From: Flavobacteriaceae bacterium
GTDB taxonomy: Bacteria > Bacteroidota > Bacteroidia > Flavobacteriales > Flavobacteriaceae
Direction: 5' to 3'
DNA length: 32,966 bases
NCBI GenBank assembly: GCA_026988355.1
Contig: JALSLK010000105.1
Coordinates: forward strand, 1-32,966
This document shows positions 1 through 7,539 of the stretch, in pieces. Both the position numbers and the translations under genes were made by a program. Below the pieces are notes generated by a model. That model was not told where the DNA came from, made no database searches, and saw nothing but the letters and a program-made list of their open reading frames with translations. The stretch's first letter is position 1; every line of letters begins with the position of its first letter.

Positions 1-31
1 AATAAAACAGTAATAAAGATTAAATTATATA

Positions 32-589
32 TTGGAAAGACTAGAAATACATACCAAACGATTACGCATTCGGAATTTAAAATTATCCGATTTAAAAGAT
101 TTTCATTTTTATAGATCCAATCCCGAAGTTGTTAAATTTCAAGGTTTTGATGTGAAAAATTTAGAAGAATGCCGAGAGTTTATCCGAACTCAAATGCATC
201 AATTATTTGGTAAACCAATGGAATGGGTACAATATGGTATTGAAAAACTAGAAAATAATAAATTAATTGGCGATTGTGCCATTAAGATTAGTAGTAATGA
301 TGAGGGAACTGCTTCAATTGGCATAACGTTATCGCCAAAAGAACAAAACAAAGGCTATGCAAAGGAAGTAATGTTAGGTATTCTTCATTTTTTATTTGAA
401 CAACAAAATGTACATCGTGTGGTGGAAACTTTAATTACAAATAATATTTCTTCAGAAAAATTAGTATTAAGTATTGGATTTCGAAAAGAAGGTATATTTT
501 TGGAGAGTAGTTTTGTAGAAGATAAATGGATAGATTCACTTCAATATGCAATGCTCAAAAAGGAATGGAAAAAATTAAAGCATTACTAA
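32..589 (+). CDS. GNAT-family N-acetyltransferase (RimJ/RimL type)
   Basis: A 185-residue protein with the layout of RimJ/RimL-like GNAT acetyltransferases, which move an acetyl group from acetyl-CoA to an amine on a protein N-terminus or small molecule. The N-terminal part (LEIHTKRLRIRNLKLSD) is the usual first strand of the family. The acetyl-CoA-binding stretch is near residues 95-115 (ITLSPKEQNKGYAKEVM, a Q/RxxGxA/G-like P-loop), followed by the typical VHRVVETLITNNISSEKLV helix-strand. The start is a TTG: an in-frame stop lies at 14-16 and there is no ATG before the conserved N-terminus. It ends 1 nt before thrC, so the two are probably co-transcribed. The substrate cannot be told from sequence. 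The family call is firm. Confidence 0.88.
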   Translation: MERLEIHTKRLRIRNLKLSDLKDFHFYRSNPEVVKFQGFDVKNLEECREFIRTQMHQLFGKPMEWVQYGIEKLENNKLIGDCAIKISSNDEGTASIGITLSPKEQNKGYAKEVMLGILHFLFEQQNVHRVVETLITNNISSEKLVLSIGFRKEGIFLESSFVEDKWIDSLQYAMLKKEWKKLKHY

Positions 590-590
590 A

Positions 591-1871
591 ATGGAATTTT
601 ACAGTTTACAAAATACTAAAATAAAAACATCTTTTAAAGATGCTGTAATTCAAGGAATTGCCTCGGATAAAGGTTTGTTTTTTCCTACTGAAATAAAAGC
701 ATTAGACTCCTCTTTTTGGAAAAATATAGAAAACTATTCTAATACAGATATTGCGTTTGAGCTAATTGCTCCTTTTGTAGATCATATTGATGCTATTGTA
801 CTTAAAAAAATTATTGCAGATACTTTAAATTTTGATTTTCCTGTGGTACAAATTGAAGATAACATTCATACTTTGGAACTTTTTCATGGTGCTACTATGG
901 CTTTTAAAGATGTTGGCGCTCGTTTTATGGCTCGTTGTTTACAACATTTTAAAATTAAAAATGATGTTACCGTTTTAGTTGCTACTTCTGGCGATACTGG
1001 TGGTGCTGTTGCAAACGGTTTTTTAGATGTTAAAGGTGTACATGTTGTTATTCTTTATCCAAAAGGGAAAGTTAGTGACATTCAAGAAAAGCAATTGACT
1101 ACACTTGGAAAAAACATTACTGCTCTCGAGGTTGATGGTGTTTTTGACGATTGTCAAGATATGGTTAAAACTGCTTTTTTAGATACCGATATTACGGATA
1201 AAATACAATTGACTTCTGCAAATTCGATTAATGTTGCACGTTGGCTTCCGCAAATGTTTTATTTTGCTTTTGCATATAAACAACTAAAAAAGCTAAATAA
1301 AGAAATTGTGTTTTCTGTTCCTAGTGGTAATTTTGGAAATATCTGTGCTGGTTTTATGGTACAAAAATTAGGCATGCCTATTAAAACTATTATTGCTGCT
1401 ACCAATGCAAATGACGTTGTTCCTACGTATCTAGAAACCGAAATTTACAATCCACAAAAATCCATTCAAACCATTTCGAATGCCATGGATGTTGGTAATC
1501 CTAGTAATTTTATTCGTATAAAAGCAATTTTTAAGAACAGTTTTAGACAATTAAAAAAACATTTGGTTTCCTATCGTTTTACCGATTACGAAACTCGCGA
1601 AACCATTAAAAAAATACATACAAATTCTAATTATATTACCGATCCTCATGGAGCGATTGGTTATCTCGGTTTAAAAAAATATTCTCTAAAAGACAATCAA
1701 GTTGGTGTGTTTTTAGAAACTGCACATCCTGTTAAGTTTTTAGATGTTGTCAATCCTCTTGTAAATATCGAAATTCCTATTCCACTACAAATAGAATCCG
1801 TTTTAAACAAGCCAAAAGTAGCGATTAGTATAAAAAACTATGATGATTTAAAAAATTATTTGTTGAACTAA
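591..1871 (+). CDS. thrC: Threonine synthase
   Basis: Makes L-threonine from O-phospho-L-homoserine with PLP as cofactor, the last step of threonine synthesis in the cytoplasm. The 426-residue length fits bacterial ThrC. The PLP lysine is K106 in the motif HGATMAFKDVGARF, followed by TSGDTGGAVANGF, SANSINVARWLPQ and the phosphate-binding SGNFGN loop, all hallmarks of the fold-type II family. Flavobacteria often carry thrA, thrB and thrC together; here the first two would lie upstream of the window. The start is an ATG 1 nt after the GNAT stop, pointing to a shared transcript and possible translational coupling. Confidence 0.97.
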   Translation: MEFYSLQNTKIKTSFKDAVIQGIASDKGLFFPTEIKALDSSFWKNIENYSNTDIAFELIAPFVDHIDAIVLKKIIADTLNFDFPVVQIEDNIHTLELFHGATMAFKDVGARFMARCLQHFKIKNDVTVLVATSGDTGGAVANGFLDVKGVHVVILYPKGKVSDIQEKQLTTLGKNITALEVDGVFDDCQDMVKTAFLDTDITDKIQLTSANSINVARWLPQMFYFAFAYKQLKKLNKEIVFSVPSGNFGNICAGFMVQKLGMPIKTIIAATNANDVVPTYLETEIYNPQKSIQTISNAMDVGNPSNFIRIKAIFKNSFRQLKKHLVSYRFTDYETRETIKKIHTNSNYITDPHGAIGYLGLKKYSLKDNQVGVFLETAHPVKFLDVVNPLVNIEIPIPLQIESVLNKPKVAISIKNYDDLKNYLLN

Positions 1872-1881
1872 ATTTATTATA

Positions 1882-2925
1882 TTGGAAGATAATTACATTT
1901 CAAAACGAAAACCTTCGTATAAAATTACAAAGCAACTTCGTGAGTACTTAAAGAAATATGGTCGTGATTTTGAAGTTTCTATCTCTTACGAAGATTTATT
2001 ACGCTTTAGCGGTGGTATCGAAATTTTTGATAAAAATGATAACGATACCTTATGGCTTAGTGTGTACTATAACGAATTTGAGAAACGAGAAATTGACAAT
2101 TCGCTTAAAAAAATCTATTCTATTTTACATTACGATGGTAAAGATAATATCTACGATCATTTAATAATTGATAGTATTGACTTTTGTACTTTTGGTAATT
2201 CGAAACCTTTTCGGATTAAAATTCGTAATATTTTAAACCAAAATTACACCTATTTTTATGTTAAACAAGCAGATGCTTCGAGAGTTTATGGCTTAGAATT
2301 AGAAGAATTGCTCTCACCAAACAATATTAATTTTATTATCCATAAAGATACTTTAATCGAAGAGCATATCATTGGTATTCCTGGAGATATATACATTAAC
2401 GAACATTTAGATAATCTTTCTGAAATTTCTAAATCTCAAATTGCCAAAGAGTTCGTGAAATTTAACGAAAGGTGTTTTATTCGCCTATTAGGCGATATGC
2501 GCTCTTACAATTATGTTTTTATTTTAAGTCATGATTTTGACAGAATTCAATATCGTTTAAGAGCCATTGATTTTGACCAACAATCTTTTGAAGGTGCTAT
2601 AAACATTTACAAACCTCAATTTTTTAAAGAAAATTACAATTTGGTACAAATGGTTTCTAAAATATTAAAAAAAGAATCTATTGAACAATATATCGTAGAA
2701 GAACGTTCGTCTATTGCTAAAAGAGCTTTGAGCGAACACGAACGCTTAAATTCTTTAATAGCATGTATGCAAAACGATACCATTTCGTTGGCAAACAAAA
2801 CCGAACAATTAAAAACGGATTTGTTTAAATTAACCAAAGATATTAATTTTAAATATGCCAAAAATATGGGCGATGTCTTAAAAAGTTCTTTGGATTTTGT
2901 GATTCGAAATTATAAGCATATTTAA
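1882..2925 (+). CDS. Unrecognised protein with faint kinase-like motifs
   Basis: A 347-residue soluble protein that I do not recognise. It is charged, with no signal peptide or membrane segment. The N-terminal half alternates strands and acidic loops. Residues of about 203-235 read RLLGDMRSYNYVF and then RAIDFDQQSF. The order of a GD...N loop followed by a hydrophobic-DFD strand resembles the catalytic-loop and metal-binding motifs of aminoglycoside-phosphotransferase or HipA-like kinases, but the glycine-rich loop and the lysine are not evident, so this is only a suggestion. The start is TTG, in the same TATATTGGAA context as the first gene in the window, with no early ATG. It lies 10 nt after thrC and probably belongs to that operon. 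Confidence 0.7.
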   Translation: MEDNYISKRKPSYKITKQLREYLKKYGRDFEVSISYEDLLRFSGGIEIFDKNDNDTLWLSVYYNEFEKREIDNSLKKIYSILHYDGKDNIYDHLIIDSIDFCTFGNSKPFRIKIRNILNQNYTYFYVKQADASRVYGLELEELLSPNNINFIIHKDTLIEEHIIGIPGDIYINEHLDNLSEISKSQIAKEFVKFNERCFIRLLGDMRSYNYVFILSHDFDRIQYRLRAIDFDQQSFEGAINIYKPQFFKENYNLVQMVSKILKKESIEQYIVEERSSIAKRALSEHERLNSLIACMQNDTISLANKTEQLKTDLFKLTKDINFKYAKNMGDVLKSSLDFVIRNYKHI

Positions 2926-3035
2926 TACGTTTGGTGTTTTTTGTTACAATCTCATCTTTACTCTAATTTATTTTATATCGAACCGAGATTAAAAACATTT
3001 TTCATTAAAAATTAGCGTAATTATTTATTATCAAA

Positions 3036-3043
3036 TATCTTTA
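3036..3043 (+). promoter_or_regulatory. Possible -7 promoter element of gcvT
   Basis: The octamer TATCTTTA matches seven of the defined positions of the Bacteroidota -7 consensus TAnnTTTG except the last base. It lies 21 nt upstream of the gcvT ATG, at the end of an AT-rich 139-bp gap. No clear -33 TTG is seen at the right spacing, so confidence is modest. Confidence 0.35.
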
Positions 3044-3064
3044 CACTCTAATTAATTTTTTACA

Positions 3065-4150
3065 ATGAAAAATACCGCTTTAACTCATATACATGAAGCT
3101 CTTGGAGCAAAATTAGTTGCATTTGCTGGTTACAATATGCCTGTGCAATACGAAGGTGTTAATTCTGAACATGAAACGGTTCGTAAGGCTGTTGGCGTTT
3201 TTGACGTTTCACACATGGGAGAATTTCTAATCGAAGGCGAAAATGCTTTACAATTAATTCAAAAAGTAACTAGTAACGATGCCCAAAAACTAGAAATTGG
3301 CGACGCCCAATATTCGTGTTTTCCAAATGAAGATGGTGGAATTGTTGACGATTTGATTTGCTACAGAATTAAAGAAAACACCTATTTATTGGTAGTTAAT
3401 GCTTCCAATATTGTAAAGGATTGGGATTGGATTTGTAAATACAATGAAGATATTGGCGCTACAATACGCAATATTTCCGAAGGATACTCTTTGCTCGCAA
3501 TACAAGGACCTAAAGCTGTGGAAGCGATGCAAAGTCTAACTTCTGTAGATCTGGCTGCTATTAAATTTTACACGTTTAAAGTTGGCAATTTTGCTGGAAT
3601 TGATAATGTAATTATCTCCGCAACTGGTTATACTGGTTCTGGTGGTTTTGAAATCTACTGTAGAAATGAAGAAGTAGAGCAAATTTGGAATAAAATTTTT
3701 GAAGCTGGTGCAGATTTTGGTATCAAACCTATTGGTCTTGCTGCTCGTGATACTTTGCGTTTAGAAATGGGTTATTGCTTGTATGGAAATGATATTAACG
3801 ATACAACTTCGCCAATTGAAGCTGGACTAGGCTGGATTACCAAATTTTCGAAATGCTTTGTAAATGATAAAGCGCTTAAAAAACAAAAAGAAGAGGGCGT
3901 TTCTAAAAAATTAGTCGCTTTTGAATTAACAGAACGTGGTATTCCTCGTCACGATTACGATATTGTAGATGCCAATGGTACCAAAATTGGTATCGTAACT
4001 AGCGGCACGATGAGTCCTAGTCTTAAAAAAGGTATCGGAATGGGTTATGTGCCTAAAGAATTTTCTAAAAAAGGAACTAAAATTTTCATTCGAGTTCGTA
4101 AAAAACAGATTCCTGCTATTGTAGTTAAATTGCCTTTTTATAAAGGGTAG
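3065..4150 (+). CDS. gcvT: Glycine cleavage system T protein (aminomethyltransferase)
   Basis: Transfers the methylene group from the aminomethyl-lipoyl H protein to tetrahydrofolate and releases ammonia, as part of the glycine cleavage complex. The 361-residue length is normal. Visible family signatures are the N-terminal [28 protein letters not shown], the [28 protein letters not shown] stretch (which contains the folate-binding aspartate), and the C-terminal [12 protein letters not shown] and [16 protein letters not shown]. The ATG start agrees with the conserved N-terminus. It is transcribed alone as far as the window shows; gcvH and gcvP are not here, which is common in Flavobacteriaceae where the gcv genes are dispersed. 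Confidence 0.97.
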   Translation: MKNTALTHIHEALGAKLVAFAGYNMPVQYEGVNSEHETVRKAVGVFDVSHMGEFLIEGENALQLIQKVTSNDAQKLEIGDAQYSCFPNEDGGIVDDLICYRIKENTYLLVVNASNIVKDWDWICKYNEDIGATIRNISEGYSLLAIQGPKAVEAMQSLTSVDLAAIKFYTFKVGNFAGIDNVIISATGYTGSGGFEIYCRNEEVEQIWNKIFEAGADFGIKPIGLAARDTLRLEMGYCLYGNDINDTTSPIEAGLGWITKFSKCFVNDKALKKQKEEGVSKKLVAFELTERGIPRHDYDIVDANGTKIGIVTSGTMSPSLKKGIGMGYVPKEFSKKGTKIFIRVRKKQIPAIVVKLPFYKG

Positions 4151-4263
4151 TTTAGTTTTCATAAATCAGTCCAATGCTATTTTTGTACTTGAAAAAGACA
4201 AAAGACAACTTTCAGGAGCTATCAACCAACGAATTTTAAAAAAGTAATACCAATTTAAAATAT

Positions 4264-4619
4264 ATGAAAATATCTATTACCATTTTATCGTTTCTATTTT
4301 TATACCAATTCAATTCTGAAATGCGCTAAATAGATTTAAAATATTTTTATGTTTTACAATCTTGAAATTTCAAGCATAGCATAGCTATGGTTTAAATTTA
4401 AAGTGTAGTAAAACCGTGAAAAGATAAATAATTTATAGCGTATTTTGATGTTGAGTTGGTATTATACAACAGTTGTACAAAATTTTAAGACATAATGGTT
4501 GGAACAAAGTACAACTAATCGAAACAAAAAACAAAGAATATCGTGCTAATGAAGAAAGATATCCACATAGCTGGAGTATTGTTAACAACAAGAAACTTTT
4601 TGAATGGATACTACAATAA
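4264..4619 (+). pseudogene. Remnant of a secreted alpha/beta-hydrolase gene split by a fold-back repeat
   Basis: An ATG at 4264 opens a signal-peptide-like start (MKISITILSFLFLYQF), which runs into the left end of the 161-bp repeat at 4302 and stops at 4327 inside it. Directly after the repeat, an open frame from about 4464 to the TAA at 4617-4619 encodes the 50-residue tail of a hydrolase. This includes WNKVQLIETK and the ending PHSWSIVNNKKLFEWIL, which resembles the catalytic-histidine C-terminus of prolyl-oligopeptidase/esterase-type secreted hydrolases (typically a GH.W....N...F.WLL pattern). The middle of the gene, with the nucleophile, is missing, so insertion was accompanied or followed by a large deletion. 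Whether both ends come from the same gene is inferred from order and orientation. Confidence 0.55.
4302..4462 (+). repeat. 161-bp fold-back (MITE-like) element, intact copy 1
   Basis: Begins ATACCAATTCAA and ends TTGAGTTGGTAT, so the ends form imperfect inverted repeats. It differs from the copy at 32330-32490 at only three positions and has exactly the same length. The whole element is one imperfect palindrome: two 79-nt arms around a central ATA, with a strong tip stem CATAGC/GCTATG at 4375-4389 flanked by paired AAATTT tracts. It encodes no protein. The size, terminal inverted repeats and high copy identity suggest a non-autonomous mobile element; the target duplication is unclear (AT or TA at most). 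It interrupts the hydrolase remnant. Confidence 0.85.
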
Positions 4620-4635
4620 TAATTTAATAAAAAAT

Positions 4636-4971
4636 TTATCCAAAAGCCAATTTATAAATTCGGTCAATGGCAACTGATAATTCTCCAATACTAATAATTC
4701 TACTTTTGCGAATGGTCTCTTTAGCATCAAATAAAACAAGAATAGTAGGTTCTACAAACACACTATATTTTGCAGGAATTGTTGGTGTTTTGTCCATATC
4801 TATAAAATAAAACGGAATTTTAGGAAACTCTTCTTCTAACATTTTAATTACTTTAGGTTCAAGAGCTTCTCCAACATTACAAGTTACTCTAGAAAAATAA
4901 AGCAAAACACCTAAATTTTCTTTAATTATCGTTTCAAATTCTTGTTCGTTATTTATAATAGTATAGTTCAT
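4636..4971 (-). CDS. Thioredoxin-fold protein with a single active-site-region cysteine
   Basis: A 111-residue cytoplasmic protein with the thioredoxin fold order: a strand (GVLLYFSRVTC, C31) where thioredoxins have WCGPC, a helix EPKVIKMLEEEF, the strand FYFIDMDKTP, and the cis-proline segment VFVEPTILVLF. The active site reads TCNVG, so the second cysteine is absent; the protein could act by a monothiol mechanism or have no redox role. I place the start at the ATG at 4971 (MNYTIINNEQEF). A TTG 36 nt upstream is also in frame, but it lies inside the neighbouring repeat relic, so the longer form is unlikely. The gene is convergent with the hydrolase remnant and has no obvious partner. Confidence 0.75.
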   Translation of the reverse strand: MNYTIINNEQEFETIIKENLGVLLYFSRVTCNVGEALEPKVIKMLEEEFPKIPFYFIDMDKTPTIPAKYSVFVEPTILVLFDAKETIRKSRIISIGELSVAIDRIYKLAFG

Positions 4972-5000
4972 TGTGTAATTATTTATCTTTTTATCGTCTA

Positions 5001-5062
5001 ATACCAACTCAACATCAAAATATTTTAAATCTATTTAGCTCATTTTGAAATTGAATTGGTAT
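5001..5062 (-). repeat. 62-bp internally deleted copy of the fold-back element
   Basis: Reads ATACCAACTCAACATCAAAA at its left end and AATTGAATTGGTAT at its right, which are the reverse complements of the right and left ends of the 161-bp element. About 100 bp of the centre are missing, leaving roughly 22 nt of one terminus and 40 nt of the other. It lies just upstream of the thioredoxin-like gene and may carry part of its leader. Confidence 0.75.
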
Positions 5063-5452
5063 AAATGTATGCCAAAAATAAGGAGAGATACCTCTAATAA
5101 TGTAATCTTTGTTACTTATAAACCTGAGTACGCCTAATAATTCGTTTACAGTTTAGATTATTTTTTTCATAGTCGAAGATAAATTTTAGAAGGATTATCT
5201 AGATAATTCAAAGAAATTTAGCGAGATTATGAGAAAAATAATCAAACCCGAAAGGAAAACAAATAAAAGGCAATCTTTTTTGAATAATTTTTAAGAAATA
5301 ACAGGTTATACCTTAAAAATTATTCTTCAAATCTCACCATTTCTTCATTTTCTGTAAATAGAAGTCTTAGTCGAAATCAGGTTATAACTTATCCTTATAA
5401 TAAAATCAAAAAAAATGATACAGGAATTAAATAGTATCCACTAAAAAAAAAG
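5063..5452. other. Non-coding region upstream of trxB
   Basis: About 390 bp with no convincing open frame on either strand. It contains the large hairpin at 5281-5326 and two copies of an AGGTTATA-type sequence (in the hairpin loop near 5303 and again near 5379). Composition is like the rest of the window. It may hold a decayed gene or a leader RNA; nothing else is recognisable. Confidence 0.5.
5282..5325 (+). ncRNA. Long stem-loop, possible structured RNA or decayed mobile repeat
   Basis: GAATAATTTTTAAG at 5282-5295 is the perfect reverse complement of 5312-5325. Within the 16-nt loop a second stem, ATAAC (5298-5302) with GTTAT (5305-5309), closes on AG. The stem is stable by length but AT-only, and no T-run follows, so it is not a standard terminator. 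It lies about 160 nt upstream of trxB, upstream of the likely promoter, so it is probably not part of the trxB leader. Confidence 0.4.
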
Positions 5453-5460
5453 TAATTTTG
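5453..5460 (+). promoter_or_regulatory. Likely -7 promoter element of trxB
   Basis: TAATTTTG fits the Bacteroidota primary-sigma -7 consensus TAnnTTTG exactly. It is 23 nt upstream of the trxB ATG, leaving a short leader of about 16 nt. The -33 TTG is not clear. Confidence 0.5.
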
Positions 5461-5483
5461 TAAAAGAAAATAAATAATGAATT

Positions 5484-6449
5484 ATGGCTGAAAATATAGA
5501 AAGAATAAAATGTTTAATTATTGGATCTGGTCCTGCTGGATATACCGCAGCAATTTATGCTTCTAGAGCAGAATTAAAACCTGTTATGTATACTGGAATG
5601 CAAATGGGAGGACAATTAACAACAACAACAGAAGTTGATAATTTTCCTGGATATCCTAATGGTACAGATGGTACGGCAATGATGGAAGATTTAAAAAATC
5701 AAGCAGAACGTTTTGGAACGGAAGTCCGTTTTGGAATGGTTACTAAGGTAACATTTAGCAAAGAAATTGGAGGAATTCATACAGTAATTGTAGATAACGA
5801 AAAAACAATAGAAGCTGAAACCGTAATTATAAGTACTGGAGCTACTGCAAAATATTTAAACATTGAAAGCGAACAACGCTTAATTGGTGGCGGTGTTTCT
5901 GCATGTGCTACTTGCGATGGTTTCTTTTATAAAGGACAAGATGTAATTGTTGTTGGTGCTGGTGATACTGCTGCAGAAGAGGCTACTTATTTATCTAATA
6001 TTTGTAAAAAAGTTACTATGTTAGTTCGTAAAGATTATATGAAAGCTTCTAAAGCGATGCAAAAACGTGTAAACAAAACCAAAAATATCGAGGTATTATA
6101 CAACACTGAAATTGATGAAGTTTTAGGAGAAAAAACAACTTTTGGCGATGAAGTTGTTGTTGGTGTTAGAGCCATTAACAATCAAACTAAAGAAAAACAA
6201 GTAATTGACGTTACTGGTGTGTTTATTGCCATAGGACACAAACCAAATACCGATATTTTTAAAGGAATTTTAGATATGGATACTGTTGGTTATTTAATTA
6301 CCGAAGGAAAATCTACCAAAACAAACTTACCTGGTATTTTCGCTTCAGGCGATGTACAAGATGCTATTTACAGACAAGCAGTTACTGCTGCCGGAACTGG
6401 TTGTATGGCTGCCTTAGATGCAGAACGTTATTTAGGTTCTTTAGAATAA
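5484..6449 (+). CDS. trxB: Thioredoxin-disulfide reductase
   Basis: A flavoprotein that uses NADPH to reduce thioredoxin in the cytoplasm. The 321-residue length is standard. FAD binding is shown by GSGPAG at residues 14-19 and the C-terminal GIFASGDV motif. The redox-active pair is CATC at 141-144. The NADPH-binding motif VVGAGDTAAEEA follows at about 157-168. The Q-A-V-T-A-A segment near the C-terminus is also conserved. It has its own promoter-like element and a strong terminator downstream, so it seems to be monocistronic. The thioredoxin-like gene upstream is on the other strand and is not a canonical thioredoxin. Confidence 0.97.
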   Translation: MAENIERIKCLIIGSGPAGYTAAIYASRAELKPVMYTGMQMGGQLTTTTEVDNFPGYPNGTDGTAMMEDLKNQAERFGTEVRFGMVTKVTFSKEIGGIHTVIVDNEKTIEAETVIISTGATAKYLNIESEQRLIGGGVSACATCDGFFYKGQDVIVVGAGDTAAEEATYLSNICKKVTMLVRKDYMKASKAMQKRVNKTKNIEVLYNTEIDEVLGEKTTFGDEVVVGVRAINNQTKEKQVIDVTGVFIAIGHKPNTDIFKGILDMDTVGYLITEGKSTKTNLPGIFASGDVQDAIYRQAVTAAGTGCMAALDAERYLGSLE

Positions 6450-6500
6450 TACCAAGTTGACATCAAAATAAGTCAAATTAGTATAGCTAAAATTTTTATA
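6449..6500 (-). repeat. Relic end of a fold-back element
   Basis: ATACCAAGTTGACATCAAAA starts on the last base of the trxB stop codon and resembles the reverse-complemented right end of the 161-bp element (ATACCAACTCAACATCAAAA). It shares the GTTGAC variant with the relic near 27915, suggesting an older subfamily. Similarity fades after about 30-50 bp. Confidence 0.45.
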
Positions 6501-6513
6501 GTGCACATTTATA

Positions 6514-6549
6514 TTAACCCTAACATTTTTTTAATCTTGTTAGGGTTAA
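6514..6549 (+). terminator. Rho-independent terminator after trxB
   Basis: The 12-bp perfect stem TTAACCCTAACA (6514-6525) pairs with TGTTAGGGTTAA (6538-6549) around a 12-nt loop and is followed by TTTTTA. It is 64 nt past the trxB stop and just ahead of the guaD promoter. Confidence 0.85.
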
Positions 6550-6587
6550 TTTTTATGAATTTTATTAATTCTTAGGTGTAATTTCTC

Positions 6588-6595
6588 TACTTTTG
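6588..6595 (+). promoter_or_regulatory. Likely -7 promoter element of guaD
   Basis: TACTTTTG matches TAnnTTTG exactly. It lies 14 nt before the first ATG of the guaD frame, which would give a very short leader. A longer leader results if the internal ATG at 6658 is the true start. Confidence 0.5.
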
Positions 6596-6609
6596 AAAAA
6601 AATAAATAC

Positions 6610-7164
6610 ATGTGTAATAATTTCAATAAAAAATTTATAGACGAAGCAGCAAAAGCAATGGAAGAAAAAAATTTAGAACCAGTACCAAATACACCAAACC
6701 ACCAATATTTTATGAACGAGGCTGTAAAAGCTGCTATAAAAGGAATGACCGCAAATGAGGGTGGTCCATTTGGATGTGTTGTTGTTAAAGATGGTAAAGT
6801 AATTGGTAGAGGAAACAATAAAGTCACCTCTACAAATGATCCAACAGCTCATGCAGAAGTAACCGCTATACGTGATGCTTGTAAAAATCTCAATTCATTT
6901 CAATTAGACGACTGTATTATTTATACAAGTTGTGAACCTTGTCCGATGTGTTTAGGTGCCATTTATTGGGCAAGACCCAAAAAAGTATATTATGGTTCTA
7001 ATCAAAAAGATGCTGCAAACATAGGTTTTGACGATCAATTTATTTACGATGAAATTCCTTTACCATACGAAAAACGAAGTATTCCATTCGAGCAATGTGA
7101 ACGTGAAACAGCATTAAAACCGTTTCAACTTTGGAGTGCTAAAGAAGATAAAACAGAATATTAA
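6610..7164 (+). CDS. guaD: Guanine deaminase (cytidine-deaminase fold)
   Basis: Converts guanine to xanthine and ammonia. The protein closely resembles the short Bacillus-type GuaD rather than TadA: GGPFGCVVVKDG, NDPTAHAEVTAIRDAC, LDDCIIYTSCEPCPMCLGAIYWAR, and the C-terminal GFDDQFIYDEI ending in FQLW. The zinc ligands are H81 with the catalytic E83 (HAE) and C111/C114 (PCPMC). At 184 residues it is about 28 longer than the Bacillus enzyme because of an N-terminal extension; the ATGs at 6658 (MEEKNLEP) and before MNEAVKAA are possible alternative starts. I kept the first ATG because it follows closely a good promoter element. It is 12 nt upstream of the zinc-ribbon gene. Confidence 0.9.
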   Translation: MCNNFNKKFIDEAAKAMEEKNLEPVPNTPNHQYFMNEAVKAAIKGMTANEGGPFGCVVVKDGKVIGRGNNKVTSTNDPTAHAEVTAIRDACKNLNSFQLDDCIIYTSCEPCPMCLGAIYWARPKKVYYGSNQKDAANIGFDDQFIYDEIPLPYEKRSIPFEQCERETALKPFQLWSAKEDKTEY

Positions 7165-7176
7165 CCTGAGTTTTCT

Positions 7177-7515
7177 ATGTTTATCAATTACGGTTCGGAA
7201 GAGCTACATCTAAATACTGAAAAAGTACCAAATTATACCTGTAAAAATTGTGCTAGTTTAAATACTACTTATTTAACTATTACTTTAAATTATTTTTATT
7301 TGTATTGGGTTCCATTTTGCGCTACACAAAAAAATGTATATACTAAATGTGAAAATTGTCATCAATATATAGATAAAAAACAGTTTTCTAATCAATTAGA
7401 TTTTACTTATTCAAACATTAAGTTAAATACGAAAATACCTATTTGGCCTTTTTCTGGATTGTTTATTGTAATTGGTTTAATTTTAATGATGTATTTAGAT
7501 AAAATAATTGATTAA
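7177..7515 (+). CDS. Small zinc-ribbon membrane protein
   Basis: A 112-residue protein with two CxxC pairs, YTCKNCAS near residues 20-26 and TKCENCHQ near 56-63, which would form a zinc ribbon. A tryptophan/tyrosine-rich stretch (FYLYWVPF) lies between them, and one C-terminal membrane helix is present (SGLFIVIGLILMMYL, about 93-107). This matches the small zinc_ribbon_15-like family of unknown function, in which the ribbon flanks a short hydrophobic loop. It is in the guaD transcript and stops before the convergent GH114-like gene. Confidence 0.7.
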   Translation: MFINYGSEELHLNTEKVPNYTCKNCASLNTTYLTITLNYFYLYWVPFCATQKNVYTKCENCHQYIDKKQFSNQLDFTYSNIKLNTKIPIWPFSGLFIVIGLILMMYLDKIID

Positions 7516-7539
7516 TTTAGTTGCGCTAAAACGATTACA

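Noticed and set aside
4161-4247. Open frame reading NAIFVLEKDKRQ to INQRILKK before a stop
   Set aside because: It looks coding-like but has no start or recognised family; might be a gene scrap between gcvT and the hydrolase remnant, too short to call.
4247-4263. ATACCAATTTAAAATAT resembling a deleted element end
   Set aside because: Only about 17 nt, which is easily chance in this AT-rich DNA.
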